In this document: one piece after another, positions 7,237 to 14,176 of the stretch
How positions within the stretch are numbered: position 1 is the stretch's first letter
Layout: each line of letters starts with the position of its first letter
Assembly: GCA_029260615.1 (NCBI GenBank)
Contig: JAJDCX010000044.1
Location: forward strand, 1 to 41,092
Length of the DNA stretch: 41,092 bases
Source of the DNA: Phycisphaeraceae bacterium
GTDB taxonomy: Bacteria; Planctomycetota; Phycisphaerae; Phycisphaerales; Phycisphaeraceae
Reading direction: 5' to 3'
Notes under the pieces: generated by a model
What the model was told of the DNA's origin: nothing
Database searches by the model: none
Seen by the model: only the letters and a program-made list of their open reading frames with translations
Translations under genes and position numbers: made by a program

Positions 7237-8034
7237 TTATGCGGTTGCGGGCTCCAGTTCTGGGGTTTTGCGTCGTGTGGTGCCGTCACCGCCGGCATCG
7301 ACGCCACCGTCTACCGGGAGGATCACGCCGGTGACCCATTGGGCGTTGGCGAGGTAAAGCACGGCGTCTGCGATGTCCTTTGGGGTGCCGTAGCGGCCCA
7401 GGGGTTGCAGGTCGTGCAGGGCGTTGAGTTGTTCGTCGGTCAGGTCGCCGTAGAGCGGAGTTGGAACGATGCCGGGTGCGACGGCGTTGATGCGGATGTT
7501 ATCTTCGGCGAGTTCGGCGGAGAGGTTCTTGGTCATCGCGGTGATGCCGCCCTTGGCGACGATCGGTGCGCTGGAGGTGATGCCTGCTACGCCGTTGAGT
7601 GCGAGGATGGTGCTGATGTTGACGATGGACCCGCCGTTGCCTTGTTCGCGGAAACGTCGTACGGCGGACTGGGACAGCACAAATGTCCCGCGGACATAGC
7701 CCAGGAAGCTATCGACTTCATCCACGGTGTAATCGGTGAAGGGTTTCATGCTGAAGATGCCGGCGTTGTTGATGAGGACGTCGATGCCGCCGAAGCGTTG
7801 GACGGCGGTGTTGACCAGCTTGTCGGCGGTTGCTGCCTGGGTGATGTCGCCTGCGATGGTGGCTACGCGGTCGGGGTGGCCGAGTTGTTTGGCGGCGTGT
7901 TGGAGCTTGGATTCGGTTCGGCCGTTGAGTACGACGTTGGCGCCCTGGTTAAGGAAGGCTTGGGCGACGGCGTAGCCGATGCCGGTGGCTGCGCCGGTGA
8001 TGAGGGCGGTTTGTGTGTCTGGGTTGTGTGTCAT
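7237..8034 (-). CDS. SDR-family protein lacking the catalytic tyrosine
   Basis: A 265-residue Rossmann-fold short-chain dehydrogenase/reductase. The cofactor motif TGAATGIG lies at 13-20, NNAG near 90, and the C-terminal substrate region ends in VTGVILPVDGG. In the active-site helix the expected YxxxK reads PIVAK, so the catalytic Tyr is replaced by Pro while the Lys and the Ser region (NISTI) remain. A subgroup of SDRs lacks this Tyr, so the reaction cannot be assigned. An ATG at 8034 is chosen because AAGGA lies eight bases upstream; an upstream in-frame ATG at 8079 would add 15 unconserved residues. It is second in the TetR-opposed cluster, 93 bp after the secreted protein gene. Confidence 0.9.
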   Translation of the reverse strand: MTHNPDTQTALITGAATGIGYAVAQAFLNQGANVVLNGRTESKLQHAAKQLGHPDRVATIAGDITQAATADKLVNTAVQRFGGIDVLINNAGIFSMKPFTDYTVDEVDSFLGYVRGTFVLSQSAVRRFREQGNGGSIVNISTILALNGVAGITSSAPIVAKGGITAMTKNLSAELAEDNIRINAVAPGIVPTPLYGDLTDEQLNALHDLQPLGRYGTPKDIADAVLYLANAQWVTGVILPVDGGVDAGGDGTTRRKTPELEPATA

Positions 8035-8127
8035 GGTATTGATCCTTGTGTTCGTGGGTGTGAGTTTGAAGTTCTGCAAAGCCAGCGGGCGGTGGTTTGG
8101 CCACCCGTGGCGGTGGGAGGGAGACTG

Positions 8128-8955
8128 TTAGTTGGACGGGTCTGTGTGTGAGGTTGCGTTGATAACGCGGCTGTTTTCAGCGGCGAAGATGGAGGGCTTG
8201 GGTGGTGTTTTTGAGAAGGACACGTCGTGGATGAAGTAGGTGTTGCCGTCGCCCTGTAGTTGGCCGTCGGCCCAGCCGTAGAAGGTGAGTTGGCTGGGGA
8301 CCAGTAGGCCGTCGGCCTGTTGCCAGTTGTCGAAGACCAGGGCTTTGCGTGGGAGGTCTTCGATCGGTGTGTCGCCGTTCACTTCGGCACTGGTGGGGAT
8401 GAAGTCGATCATGTGCAGGCGGTGTGTTTGAGAATCGATGTAGAGGATGTAGTCGTCTTCGGGGGTTTCGCCGATGCCAGCGGGGTATGCGATGGCGACG
8501 AGGTCGTACTGGCGATCCATGAAGGTCTTGGTGCCCAGGTCCCGTGCGATGACGCCGGGGTCAGCGAAGACGAAGGGCATGGCGATGAAGTAGAAGTTGC
8601 CTGACTCGAAGAAGGCGGGGGGGAGGCCCAAAGCTTCGGTGTTGGGGAGTGCCCAGGCGGTGTGCTGGTTTTTCCCTGAGGTGAAGCCGTTGCCTTGTGT
8701 GAGGTGGTGGCGGTTGTGCAGGTCGGTGGTCTGTGTGAAGTTGAACGGTGCGTTGGCGCCTAAGGGGAAGTCGCGGGTTGCGTAGTCAAGGCGTGCGTAG
8801 GATTGCCAGGTGGCGAGTCCGCCGTGTGCTTGGATGGCTGCGTTGAGGGCTTGGGATGTTTGTCCGGCTTGGTCTGCGAAGGCGGTGCTGGAGGGTCCGG
8901 CCCAGAAGGCGGCTTGGATCAGGGAGGTGAGGATGAGTGTTTTGAGGTGGTTCAT
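8128..8955 (-). CDS. Secreted protein of unknown function, first gene of TetR-opposed cluster
   Basis: A 275-residue protein with a signal peptide (about 1-27, ending SSTAFA before DQAG). The mature part starts with AHGGLATWQSYARLDYATRDF and has many beta-type segments, with DDYILYIDSQTHRLHMIDF and LVPSQLTFYGW. This resembles the layout of LolA-like half-barrel or outer-membrane-lipoprotein-sorting-like proteins. I do not recognise a named family with confidence. Probably periplasmic, perhaps binding a lipid or hydrophobic ligand (inference). ATG at 8955 has AGGAG eight bases upstream. It is the gene nearest the TetR intergenic region, and a TTGACA promoter overlapping an operator half-site reads into it. 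Confidence 0.8.
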   Translation of the reverse strand: MNHLKTLILTSLIQAAFWAGPSSTAFADQAGQTSQALNAAIQAHGGLATWQSYARLDYATRDFPLGANAPFNFTQTTDLHNRHHLTQGNGFTSGKNQHTAWALPNTEALGLPPAFFESGNFYFIAMPFVFADPGVIARDLGTKTFMDRQYDLVAIAYPAGIGETPEDDYILYIDSQTHRLHMIDFIPTSAEVNGDTPIEDLPRKALVFDNWQQADGLLVPSQLTFYGWADGQLQGDGNTYFIHDVSFSKTPPKPSIFAAENSRVINATSHTDPSN

Positions 8956-9044
8956 GGTGTTGTCTCCTGCTTTCTGTGGTGGTTCCGGCCGGTGTTGGGC
9001 CTGTGTGTTTGTTTGAGCAGTCCGCCCCGCTCACGTCGTTAATA

Positions 9045-9064
9045 ACAAACATACCGTTCTGTCT
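9045..9064. promoter_or_regulatory. Candidate TetR operator 1
   Basis: ACATACCG at 9049-9056 is followed by TTCTGTCTAT, an imperfect dyad. The same half-site occurs in reverse (CGGTATGT) at 9147-9154. It covers the -10 and part of the spacer of the minus-strand promoter, where a bound TetR protein would block transcription of the cluster. Confidence 0.6.
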
Positions 9065-9075
9065 ATTCCTGTCAA
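9048..9075 (-). promoter_or_regulatory. Promoter for the five-gene minus-strand cluster
   Basis: Reading the minus strand, TTGACA (9075-9070) is a consensus -35, followed after 16 bp by TATGTT (9053-9048) as the -10. Transcription would start about 85 bp upstream of the ATG at 8955. The -10 overlaps candidate operator 1. Confidence 0.6.
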
Positions 9076-9105
9076 GTGTTAATTCGTCGAAATTGGGTAT
9101 TTTTC

Positions 9106-9133
9106 TTGAATAAAGTGGATTTTAGGCGATAAT
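9106..9133 (+). promoter_or_regulatory. Promoter for the TetR gene
   Basis: TTGAAT (9106-9111) and GATAAT (9128-9133) are separated by 16 bp in an AT-rich stretch. The expected start near 9140 falls at candidate operator 2, consistent with autorepression. Confidence 0.5.
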
Positions 9134-9140
9134 TTAATGT

Positions 9141-9156
9141 ACTATACGGTATGTTT
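9141..9156. promoter_or_regulatory. Candidate TetR operator 2
   Basis: ACTATACGGTATGTTT contains CGGTATGT (9147-9154), the reverse complement of the half-site in operator 1, and is itself a near-palindrome around ATACGGTAT. It lies just downstream of the TetR-gene promoter and about 35 bp before its ATG. Confidence 0.6.
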
Positions 9157-9187
9157 TGGGTATTGGATTAGCTAAAAGGGCTCTGAG

Positions 9188-9769
9188 ATGTCTAAAAAGC
9201 GGGATCAATTGGTGGAAGCGGCCTTGGAGCTATTTAATAAAGAAGGGTTTCACGCGACGGGGATTGATAAGGTCCTGGCGGCGGCGGGGGTGGCTAAGAT
9301 GACGATGTATAAGCACTTCCGCTCGAAGGAGGAGTTGATATTGGCGGTGCTTCGGCTGCGGGATGAGCGTTGGCGCAACAGTTTCATGCTGGGGGTTGAG
9401 AAGCGTGCGAAAGACCCGTGTGGCCGACTCTTGGCGATGTTTGATGAGTTGGGGGCGTGGTTTGCGGGGGAGGGGTTTTGCGGGTGCATGTTTATCAATG
9501 CCTCGGCGGAGTACGCGGACCATGGTGACCCGATCCATGCGGCGTCGGCGGAGCACAAGCGGCTGGTGGAGAAGTATGTGCGTGAGTTGGCGGAGCAGGC
9601 GGGGGCGGCGGAGCCGGGGGTGTTGGCGATGCAGTTGTGTTTGCTGATGGAGGGCGCGGTTGTGCTGACGCAGGTGTGCCCGGACGGTGATGGGGGTTGT
9701 GCTGGGGCGTCTGCCAAGCGGGCGGCGCGGGTGTTGATCGACCATGCGCTCGATGGTGTTTCGTGTTGA
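9188..9769 (+). CDS. TetR/AcrR-family transcriptional repressor
   Basis: A 193-residue cytoplasmic DNA-binding protein. Residues 6-52 are the typical TetR N-terminal helix-turn-helix domain (LVEAALELFNKEGFHATGID, then VAKMTMYKHFRSKEEL). The C-terminal ligand-binding domain is all-helical and contains GEGFCGCMFINASAEYAD, a segment common in this AcrR-like group. AAAGGG lies seven bases before the ATG. The gene is divergent from a cluster encoding a secreted protein, an SDR, thioredoxin, a DUF1348 protein and an FMN-binding protein. The shared 230-bp region carries two opposed promoters and two matching half-sites. It therefore probably represses both itself and the cluster until a small ligand binds; the ligand is unknown. 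Confidence 0.93.
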   Translation: MSKKRDQLVEAALELFNKEGFHATGIDKVLAAAGVAKMTMYKHFRSKEELILAVLRLRDERWRNSFMLGVEKRAKDPCGRLLAMFDELGAWFAGEGFCGCMFINASAEYADHGDPIHAASAEHKRLVEKYVRELAEQAGAAEPGVLAMQLCLLMEGAVVLTQVCPDGDGGCAGASAKRAARVLIDHALDGVSC

Positions 9770-9783
9770 TATCGTTGGATGAA

Positions 9784-9800
9784 ATGTAAATGTGTTACAT
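9784..9800. promoter_or_regulatory. Dyad ATGTAA-N5-TTACAT
   Basis: A perfect 6-bp inverted repeat with a 5-bp spacer lies just after the TetR gene and upstream of the sugar-isomerase promoter. It has the form of an operator, but no cognate regulator is visible. Confidence 0.35.
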
Positions 9801-9812
9801 CGGCAAAAGGCC

Positions 9813-9841
9813 TTGCCTAGTCTTTATTGTGTGGCTAAATT
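9813..9841 (+). promoter_or_regulatory. Possible promoter for the sugar isomerase gene
   Basis: TTGCCT (9813-9818), a 17-bp spacer, and TAAATT (9836-9841). Both boxes are moderate matches. The resulting leader of about 130 nt contains the 9-bp tandem repeat. Confidence 0.35.
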
Positions 9842-9878
9842 TATAGCCCTCCGGGTTCCCTCGGATCGCCCCCGAACA

Positions 9879-9912
9879 CCCCCGGTTCCCCCGGTTCCCC
9901 CGGTTCCCCCGG
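9879..9912. repeat. 9-bp tandem repeat (CCCCCGGTT)
   Basis: Three full copies of CCCCCGGTT are followed by a partial fourth, and degenerate copies precede it from about 9848. It lies in the untranslated region 66 bp before the ATG of the sugar isomerase. If translated in that gene's frame it would give VPPVPP repeats, one reason to reject an earlier start. Confidence 0.85.
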
Positions 9913-9977
9913 AGTACGCCCCGGTTTGTCCGTTGGATTACACCGGTTTATTTCGTTTACTCAGCTTGGAGTTTGTT

Positions 9978-10727
9978 ATGGCCCTGCCGATTGGATTGCA
10001 GCTTTATACGGTTCGTGATGTGATGACTGAGGATCTTGACGCGGCGCTGGGGGAGGTTGCGTCGATTGGGTATCGGTATGTCGAGATGGCGGGGTTGTAC
10101 GGGAAGACGCCGGCGGAGTACCGGGCGTTGCTGGATAAGCACGGGCTGACGGCGATCGCGGCGCATGAGAACGGCGAGGATCTACTAAATAATATCCCTG
10201 CGGTGGTGGAGCGTGCTGAGGCGCTGGGTTATGCGTATGTGATGTTTCCTTATCTGGATGAGACCCAGAGGCATAGTTACGGCGAGCTGGCGGGTCGTAT
10301 CGCGGAGTCGGCGAAGAAGCTCAGCGGGCAGGGGTTGACGCTGTGCTATCACAACCACGATTTTGAATGGGAGGTTGATGGCGATGGAAAACGGGGGATC
10401 GACCATCTGTTCTTCGGCCCCGGAAGCACAGAACTGAACAGCGAGCTGGATGTGTACTGGGTTAAGAAGGCGGGGGACGATCCGCTTGAATGGATGAAGA
10501 AGCTAAGCGGGCGTGTGCCGATCCTGCACATGAAGGATATGGCTGACACCGCGGAGAAGGGTTTTGCGGAGGTCGGGACGGGGACGATTGATTTCGGTGC
10601 GATCCTGGATGCGGCCCAAGGCTGCGGGGTGAAGTATCTGGTGGTCGAGCAGGACAGTAACTGGAAAGAAAGCCCGATGGCGTCGGCGCGGGTGGGGCTA
10701 GAGAATCTTGGGGGGATGCTGGTGTGA
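9978..10727 (+). CDS. Sugar phosphate isomerase/epimerase-like TIM-barrel protein
   Basis: A 249-residue xylose-isomerase-like TIM barrel. It starts LPIGLQLYTVRDVM, the usual first strand of this family, with later GYRYVEMAGLYG, LCYHNHDFEW (metal-ligand His region), ELDVYWVKKAG and ILHMKDMAD. Family members isomerise or epimerise sugars or polyols with a divalent metal in the cytoplasm; the substrate is not predictable. The start is the ATG at 9978, with GGAG six bases upstream. An in-frame extension to 9792 would be encoded by the tandem repeat and is rejected. The gene is convergent with the zinc-ribbon membrane protein gene, leaving only 4 bp between stop codons. Confidence 0.9.
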   Translation: MALPIGLQLYTVRDVMTEDLDAALGEVASIGYRYVEMAGLYGKTPAEYRALLDKHGLTAIAAHENGEDLLNNIPAVVERAEALGYAYVMFPYLDETQRHSYGELAGRIAESAKKLSGQGLTLCYHNHDFEWEVDGDGKRGIDHLFFGPGSTELNSELDVYWVKKAGDDPLEWMKKLSGRVPILHMKDMADTAEKGFAEVGTGTIDFGAILDAAQGCGVKYLVVEQDSNWKESPMASARVGLENLGGMLV

Positions 10728-10731
10728 GTCT

Positions 10732-12066
10732 TTAAGGCTGGCGTACGACCTGGACGTCTTTGATGACGAATTCGTGGTCGAGGATGAGGTGGACGTCGGC
10801 GGTTTTGCGTGCGGCGATAGGGGATGGGCGGAAGATGAGGTCGATGTGATCGGCGGTGATTTCTGGGGGCCAGGATGTGCCGAAGCTGCTGCGGGAGTCG
10901 TTTACGGGGGCGTTGCTGGCGATGGTCACCAGGTCCCATTCATGGCCGTCGGAGCTTGCGATGATCTGGTATCCGAAGGGGGCGGTTGTTCCGCGGAGAT
11001 TTATTTGCAGGTCGGCGGTGAATCGTTCGGGGTGGCGAGGTTGCGGGCGTATCTTGATCTGGTGGTTATTGATTGAGGTGCCGGCCTCCATGGCGGCGGC
11101 GGCGAGGGGGTCTTTGAACATCTGGATGTCGTCGTGGGTGTCTGCGGGGATGATTTCTAGTGGGGCGGACTTGGTCAGAACGAATCGGCCGATTAGTGGG
11201 CCCTTCCCGCTGCCGAGTCGGATTTCGACGGGGAGTGTCATGGTGAGTTCGTGGTGGCCCAGGGTGAGTTGATTGAAGGGGGGGCGGTCTGTGCTCATGC
11301 TTGTGCCGGAGCTCCCGGAGCCTGCGGCAAATCCCGAGGTTGACCCGCCGCGTTGGTCGGTAAGTTTACCGATGGTGAAGCGTTCGCCGGACTGGACTCG
11401 GTAGTGTTTTGCTTGCTTGCCGTGGCCGCGGTGGTGGCGGTAGGGGGTTTGGATGATGATCGGGTCGCCGAGTCGGACGCGAGGGCGGGCGGTGAGTTCG
11501 AATCGGTAAACGTTTTTGGCGAATTGTTCGTGTTGGGCTTGTGTGCCGATGCCTTGGGTGAAGAGTTCGGCGAAGGTGTCGCCCCAGGTTTCGTTCCAGG
11601 GGGTTGATGTGTCGGCCTGGGCGTGCAAGACCGATCCCATCAGTGAATCAAGTTGCGATGCTGACAACGAGCTGCTTTTTGTGCGGGTCAGCAGTTCGTC
11701 CAGTTCGCCGCCATTGGATGCTTGTGAGGGTGTGGTGGCTTGCAGTTGCAGGAGCCAGAAGGGTTTGTAGGGGTTGAGGTTTGCCTGCCAGAGTTGAGCG
11801 CCTGCGAGCCCCGTGGCGATGAGGATCAGGAGGGTTCCGATCACGATTGGGGTGGGGCGTTTGCGGCGGTTGCCGATGTGGATGGCCCGGGTGCTTAGTA
11901 AGTCTGCACCGCATTCCGAGCATTGCAGGCGTGGTTTGGGTGAGCCAATCAGGTCGTATCGGCAGCGTCGGCAGACGGGGTGGTGGTCCAGTCGTTTGCC
12001 TCGGAGGCCGAAGACGAGGGTGAGTAGGCCGAGGGTCAGCGGGGGCAGGAATAGGGAGATAAGCAT
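10732..12066 (-). CDS. Membrane protein with N-terminal zinc ribbon, planctomycete type
   Basis: A 444-residue protein with a first membrane helix (about 3-21), a four-Cys zinc ribbon (CRRCRYDL near 32-39 and CSECG near 49-53), a second helix (about 76-93), and a 350-residue exported or periplasmic-facing remainder rich in beta segments. The remainder includes a Gly/Ser-rich stretch (GFAAGSGSSGTS) near 250. The CxxCxYDL...CxxCG ribbon followed by a membrane helix is a layout I associate with planctomycetes; its role is unknown. ATG at 12066 is preferred; a GTG one codon upstream is also possible. It is third in a tight minus-strand operon, 33 bp after the lipoprotein gene. Confidence 0.75.
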   Translation of the reverse strand: MLISLFLPPLTLGLLTLVFGLRGKRLDHHPVCRRCRYDLIGSPKPRLQCSECGADLLSTRAIHIGNRRKRPTPIVIGTLLILIATGLAGAQLWQANLNPYKPFWLLQLQATTPSQASNGGELDELLTRTKSSSLSASQLDSLMGSVLHAQADTSTPWNETWGDTFAELFTQGIGTQAQHEQFAKNVYRFELTARPRVRLGDPIIIQTPYRHHRGHGKQAKHYRVQSGERFTIGKLTDQRGGSTSGFAAGSGSSGTSMSTDRPPFNQLTLGHHELTMTLPVEIRLGSGKGPLIGRFVLTKSAPLEIIPADTHDDIQMFKDPLAAAAMEAGTSINNHQIKIRPQPRHPERFTADLQINLRGTTAPFGYQIIASSDGHEWDLVTIASNAPVNDSRSSFGTSWPPEITADHIDLIFRPSPIAARKTADVHLILDHEFVIKDVQVVRQP

Positions 12067-12099
12067 CACAGGGTAAGACGTAGGCGCGGGGGTGGCATT

Positions 12100-12489
12100 T
12101 CACTGCTCATTCTGATCGCTGTTTGTGTCGGTGTTGGCGGTTTTTTTGATGATGTCGGAGAAGTCGGGTTGGGTGGAGAGGCTGATGGGGAGCTGGTGGT
12201 CGACGAGCATGCTGATGACGTCCCGGGCGATGGGGTGGGGGGCTGAGCCGGCGTCTTGGCGGTAGTACCAGACCATGCCGTTGGCCTGGGCGAGTTCGGT
12301 GAAGCGGGGGGTGAGTTCTTCGAGTGTGGCGGGCTGGTCGTCGGCGAGGATGGAGCCGTCGGCCATGACTTTGATTTTAAGGATCGGGGCGGTGGCGCGT
12401 AGCTCGGTGAGCGAGGGCGGGGGTTCGGATTCGCCGCAGCTTAGGAGGGCGAGGGAGAGGAGGGTGAGGGGGATTAAGAGGGATCGCAT
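12100..12489 (-). CDS. Small lipoprotein with ExbD/TolR-like domain
   Basis: A 129-residue product. The first 18 residues are a lipoprotein signal with lipobox LLSC (Cys18). The mature part (about 35-115) follows the ExbD/TolR periplasmic pattern: ILKIKVMADGSILADDQPAT, then LEELTPRFTELA, then ISMLVDHQLPISLS. Known ExbD/TolR proteins are anchored by a membrane helix and use proton force with ExbB/TolQ; here a lipid anchor replaces it, so a structural rather than energising role is likely (inference). ATG at 12489 is chosen because it begins the signal; the frame extends upstream without homology-like sequence. It is the middle gene of a three-gene operon, with 29- and 33-bp gaps. Confidence 0.6.
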   Translation of the reverse strand: MRSLLIPLTLLSLALLSCGESEPPPSLTELRATAPILKIKVMADGSILADDQPATLEELTPRFTELAQANGMVWYYRQDAGSAPHPIARDVISMLVDHQLPISLSTQPDFSDIIKKTANTDTNSDQNEQ

Positions 12490-12518
12490 GGGTTGGCTTT
12501 CAGAAAAGCTTCGGGTTG

Positions 12519-12980
12519 CTACCAAGAATACCAGTAATCGCGAAGGTCTCCGTTGCCTGTGATGAACCAGTAGGCGGCCTCGTTCCCGTAAGTCCAATCG
12601 GCAGACCCATAGACTCTGCCGCATCGCATCAGGGCGTACCGATACGAATTGAATCTTACCGATCTGACGTCGCCGGGCTCAAATCCGTCTGCGTATATGG
12701 CCCATCGGATTGATCCGTCGCTTTGGCGAAGTTGAACGATGGCAGAGGTGTCGTCGGTTAGTGCATCGAAAGACTCAAGCGTGAAGCCGTTGAAGATCTG
12801 CATGGACTGGTCGGGTTGGCCGTCGGCGATTGCGGTGGTGGGTGTGCCGTGGAATGGGCCGTCCTCGAAGAGAGGGCCAAACGGAAAGTAGTACCATGCC
12901 GCGCCGCAGGCCAGCATCATGCCCAGGGCTAGGGCACATGCGCATCCCATCAGCAGTTGTTTGAGTGCGTGACGTTTCAT
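12519..12980 (-). CDS. Hypothetical membrane-anchored or lipoprotein
   Basis: A 153-residue protein of no recognised family. An N-terminal hydrophobic stretch (about 8-30, LLMGCACALALGMMLACGAAW) is a membrane anchor or a lipoprotein signal (MLAC, Cys25, a weak lipobox). The exported part has a regular beta-rich, aromatic character (SIRWAIYADGF, VRSVRFNSYRY, YWFITGNGDLRDYWYSW). ATG at 12980 is the first Met before the hydrophobic segment; upstream in-frame sequence is encoded by the hairpin repeat (PPALPGD) and is rejected. It is the first gene of the operon with the lipoprotein and the zinc-ribbon protein, which suggests a joint envelope function. Confidence 0.65.
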   Translation of the reverse strand: MKRHALKQLLMGCACALALGMMLACGAAWYYFPFGPLFEDGPFHGTPTTAIADGQPDQSMQIFNGFTLESFDALTDDTSAIVQLRQSDGSIRWAIYADGFEPGDVRSVRFNSYRYALMRCGRVYGSADWTYGNEAAYWFITGNGDLRDYWYSW

Positions 12981-13003
12981 AGGGACATGGTGGCGAGGGG
13001 AAT

Positions 13004-13022
13004 CCCCCGGCAAAGCCGGGGG
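13004..13022. repeat. CCCCCGGC/GCCGGGGG hairpin repeat, copy 2 of 3
   Basis: Arms CCCCCGGC and GCCGGGGG flank AAA; preceded by AAT and followed by CTGAGCGGGG. It lies 24 bp before the start of the hypothetical gene read on the minus strand, so it would be in that gene's leader. Confidence 0.88.
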
Positions 13023-13085
13023 CTGAGCGGGGACTGATGTATTTGTGTGAGTCCGGTATTCCAATATTGGTCCCTGTACGCGGCG

Positions 13086-14090
13086 TTAGGACTTGGAGTT
13101 CCAGAGAAGCTTGCCTTCGTCATCTTTTTTTGATCGGTGGGGTTCGGCTTTCTTTTTGGGTTTGCCGCGTTGGATGCCTTTGTCGGCGCAATCGACCTTC
13201 ATGGTTTGGCCGGTGTCTTGGACGTGTTGGATGCGTTGGAGGGCTCGTTTGGCGTAGTCTTTGCTGAGTTCGCACCCGAGCCAGTCGCGCTTGAGTTTGG
13301 CGGCGGCGGCGAGCGTGGTGCCTGAGCCGGCGAAGGGGTCGAAGACGAGGTCGCCTTTGTTTGAACTGACGTTGATGATGCGTTCGAGCAGTGCCTCGGG
13401 GAGTTGGCAGGGGTGCCAACCCTGGCGTTCCTTGAATGTGCCAGCCAGCCGGGATTGGTACCAGGTGTCTTCGCCTTCACGGAAGTAGTTGCCTTCGGTG
13501 GTCTGCGGGCGGAGGTACCAGGTGTCGTCGGGGAGTTTGCCTTTGGGGTTGGCGCGTGCGTCGTTGTAGGTTGTTTGGCGGGCGCTTGGGACGGCGATGG
13601 CCTGGCGGTTGAAGGTGAAGGGAGGGTTGATGGTGATCTTGTCGGCGGCTTTTATTTTGGCGGTGGCGGAGCCGACGCAGTAGAAGAGGTGAGCGTGTGA
13701 GCGGTTGAATTTGAGTTTGCAGTTTTGGCCGAAGGTGTAGTGCCAGATGATCCAGTTGCGGAAGACGAGTTGTTTGTTGTCTTGTAGTTTGCGGAGGTGC
13801 AGGCGGGTTTCGGCGGCGTACTCATCGCCGATGAGGATGTAGAGGCTGCCGGTGGGTTTGAGCAGTCGGGCGCAGGCGTCGATCCAGTCGCGGGTCCACT
13901 TAACGTAGTCTTCGTGTTCGCGGTTGTCGTCGTAGTGGTCGTACTTGAAGCCGATGTTGTAGGGGGGGTCTGCGAAAATGAGGTCGGCAGAGTCTTTGGG
14001 CCAGGCGGCCATGGTTTTGAGGCAGTCGCCCTGGGCGATGGTCTGGCGGGGGAGGGTCTTGTCGGGCTTGGTTGCGGTTTTTCGGGCCAT
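13086..14090 (-). CDS. Solitary DNA adenine N6-methyltransferase, beta class
   Basis: A 334-residue SAM-dependent DNA methyltransferase. The catalytic motif DPPYN (41-45) comes before the SAM-binding motif DPFAGSGTT (near 251-259), the order of the beta class (HinfI/CcrM type), which methylates adenine N6. Between them lie the target-recognition region (FNRSHAHLFYCVG, WYLRPQT) and WHPCQLPEALLERII. A Lys-rich tail (PKKKAEPHRSKKDDE) ends the protein. The CcrM-type C-terminal extension is absent. No restriction endonuclease gene flanks it, so it is an orphan enzyme, perhaps regulatory. The start is the ATG at 14090; no clear ribosome site is seen. The gene is followed, 100 bp on, by the operon of envelope proteins. 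Confidence 0.94.
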   Translation of the reverse strand: MARKTATKPDKTLPRQTIAQGDCLKTMAAWPKDSADLIFADPPYNIGFKYDHYDDNREHEDYVKWTRDWIDACARLLKPTGSLYILIGDEYAAETRLHLRKLQDNKQLVFRNWIIWHYTFGQNCKLKFNRSHAHLFYCVGSATAKIKAADKITINPPFTFNRQAIAVPSARQTTYNDARANPKGKLPDDTWYLRPQTTEGNYFREGEDTWYQSRLAGTFKERQGWHPCQLPEALLERIINVSSNKGDLVFDPFAGSGTTLAAAAKLKRDWLGCELSKDYAKRALQRIQHVQDTGQTMKVDCADKGIQRGKPKKKAEPHRSKKDDEGKLLWNSKS

Positions 14091-14176
14091 AGACCGCGAT
14101 TGTAACAGGCGCGCAGGATGGGCGCAAACGGGGTGAGCGTGGCTGATGCGGGCTGTTTTCGTGGGATCTGTTTGGC

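Noticed and set aside
7339-8151. 270-codon plus-strand frame opposite the SDR gene
   Set aside because: Antisense shadow of a conserved SDR; no recognisable motif.
13086-14090. Restriction-modification system
   Set aside because: No endonuclease or specificity gene next to the methyltransferase.
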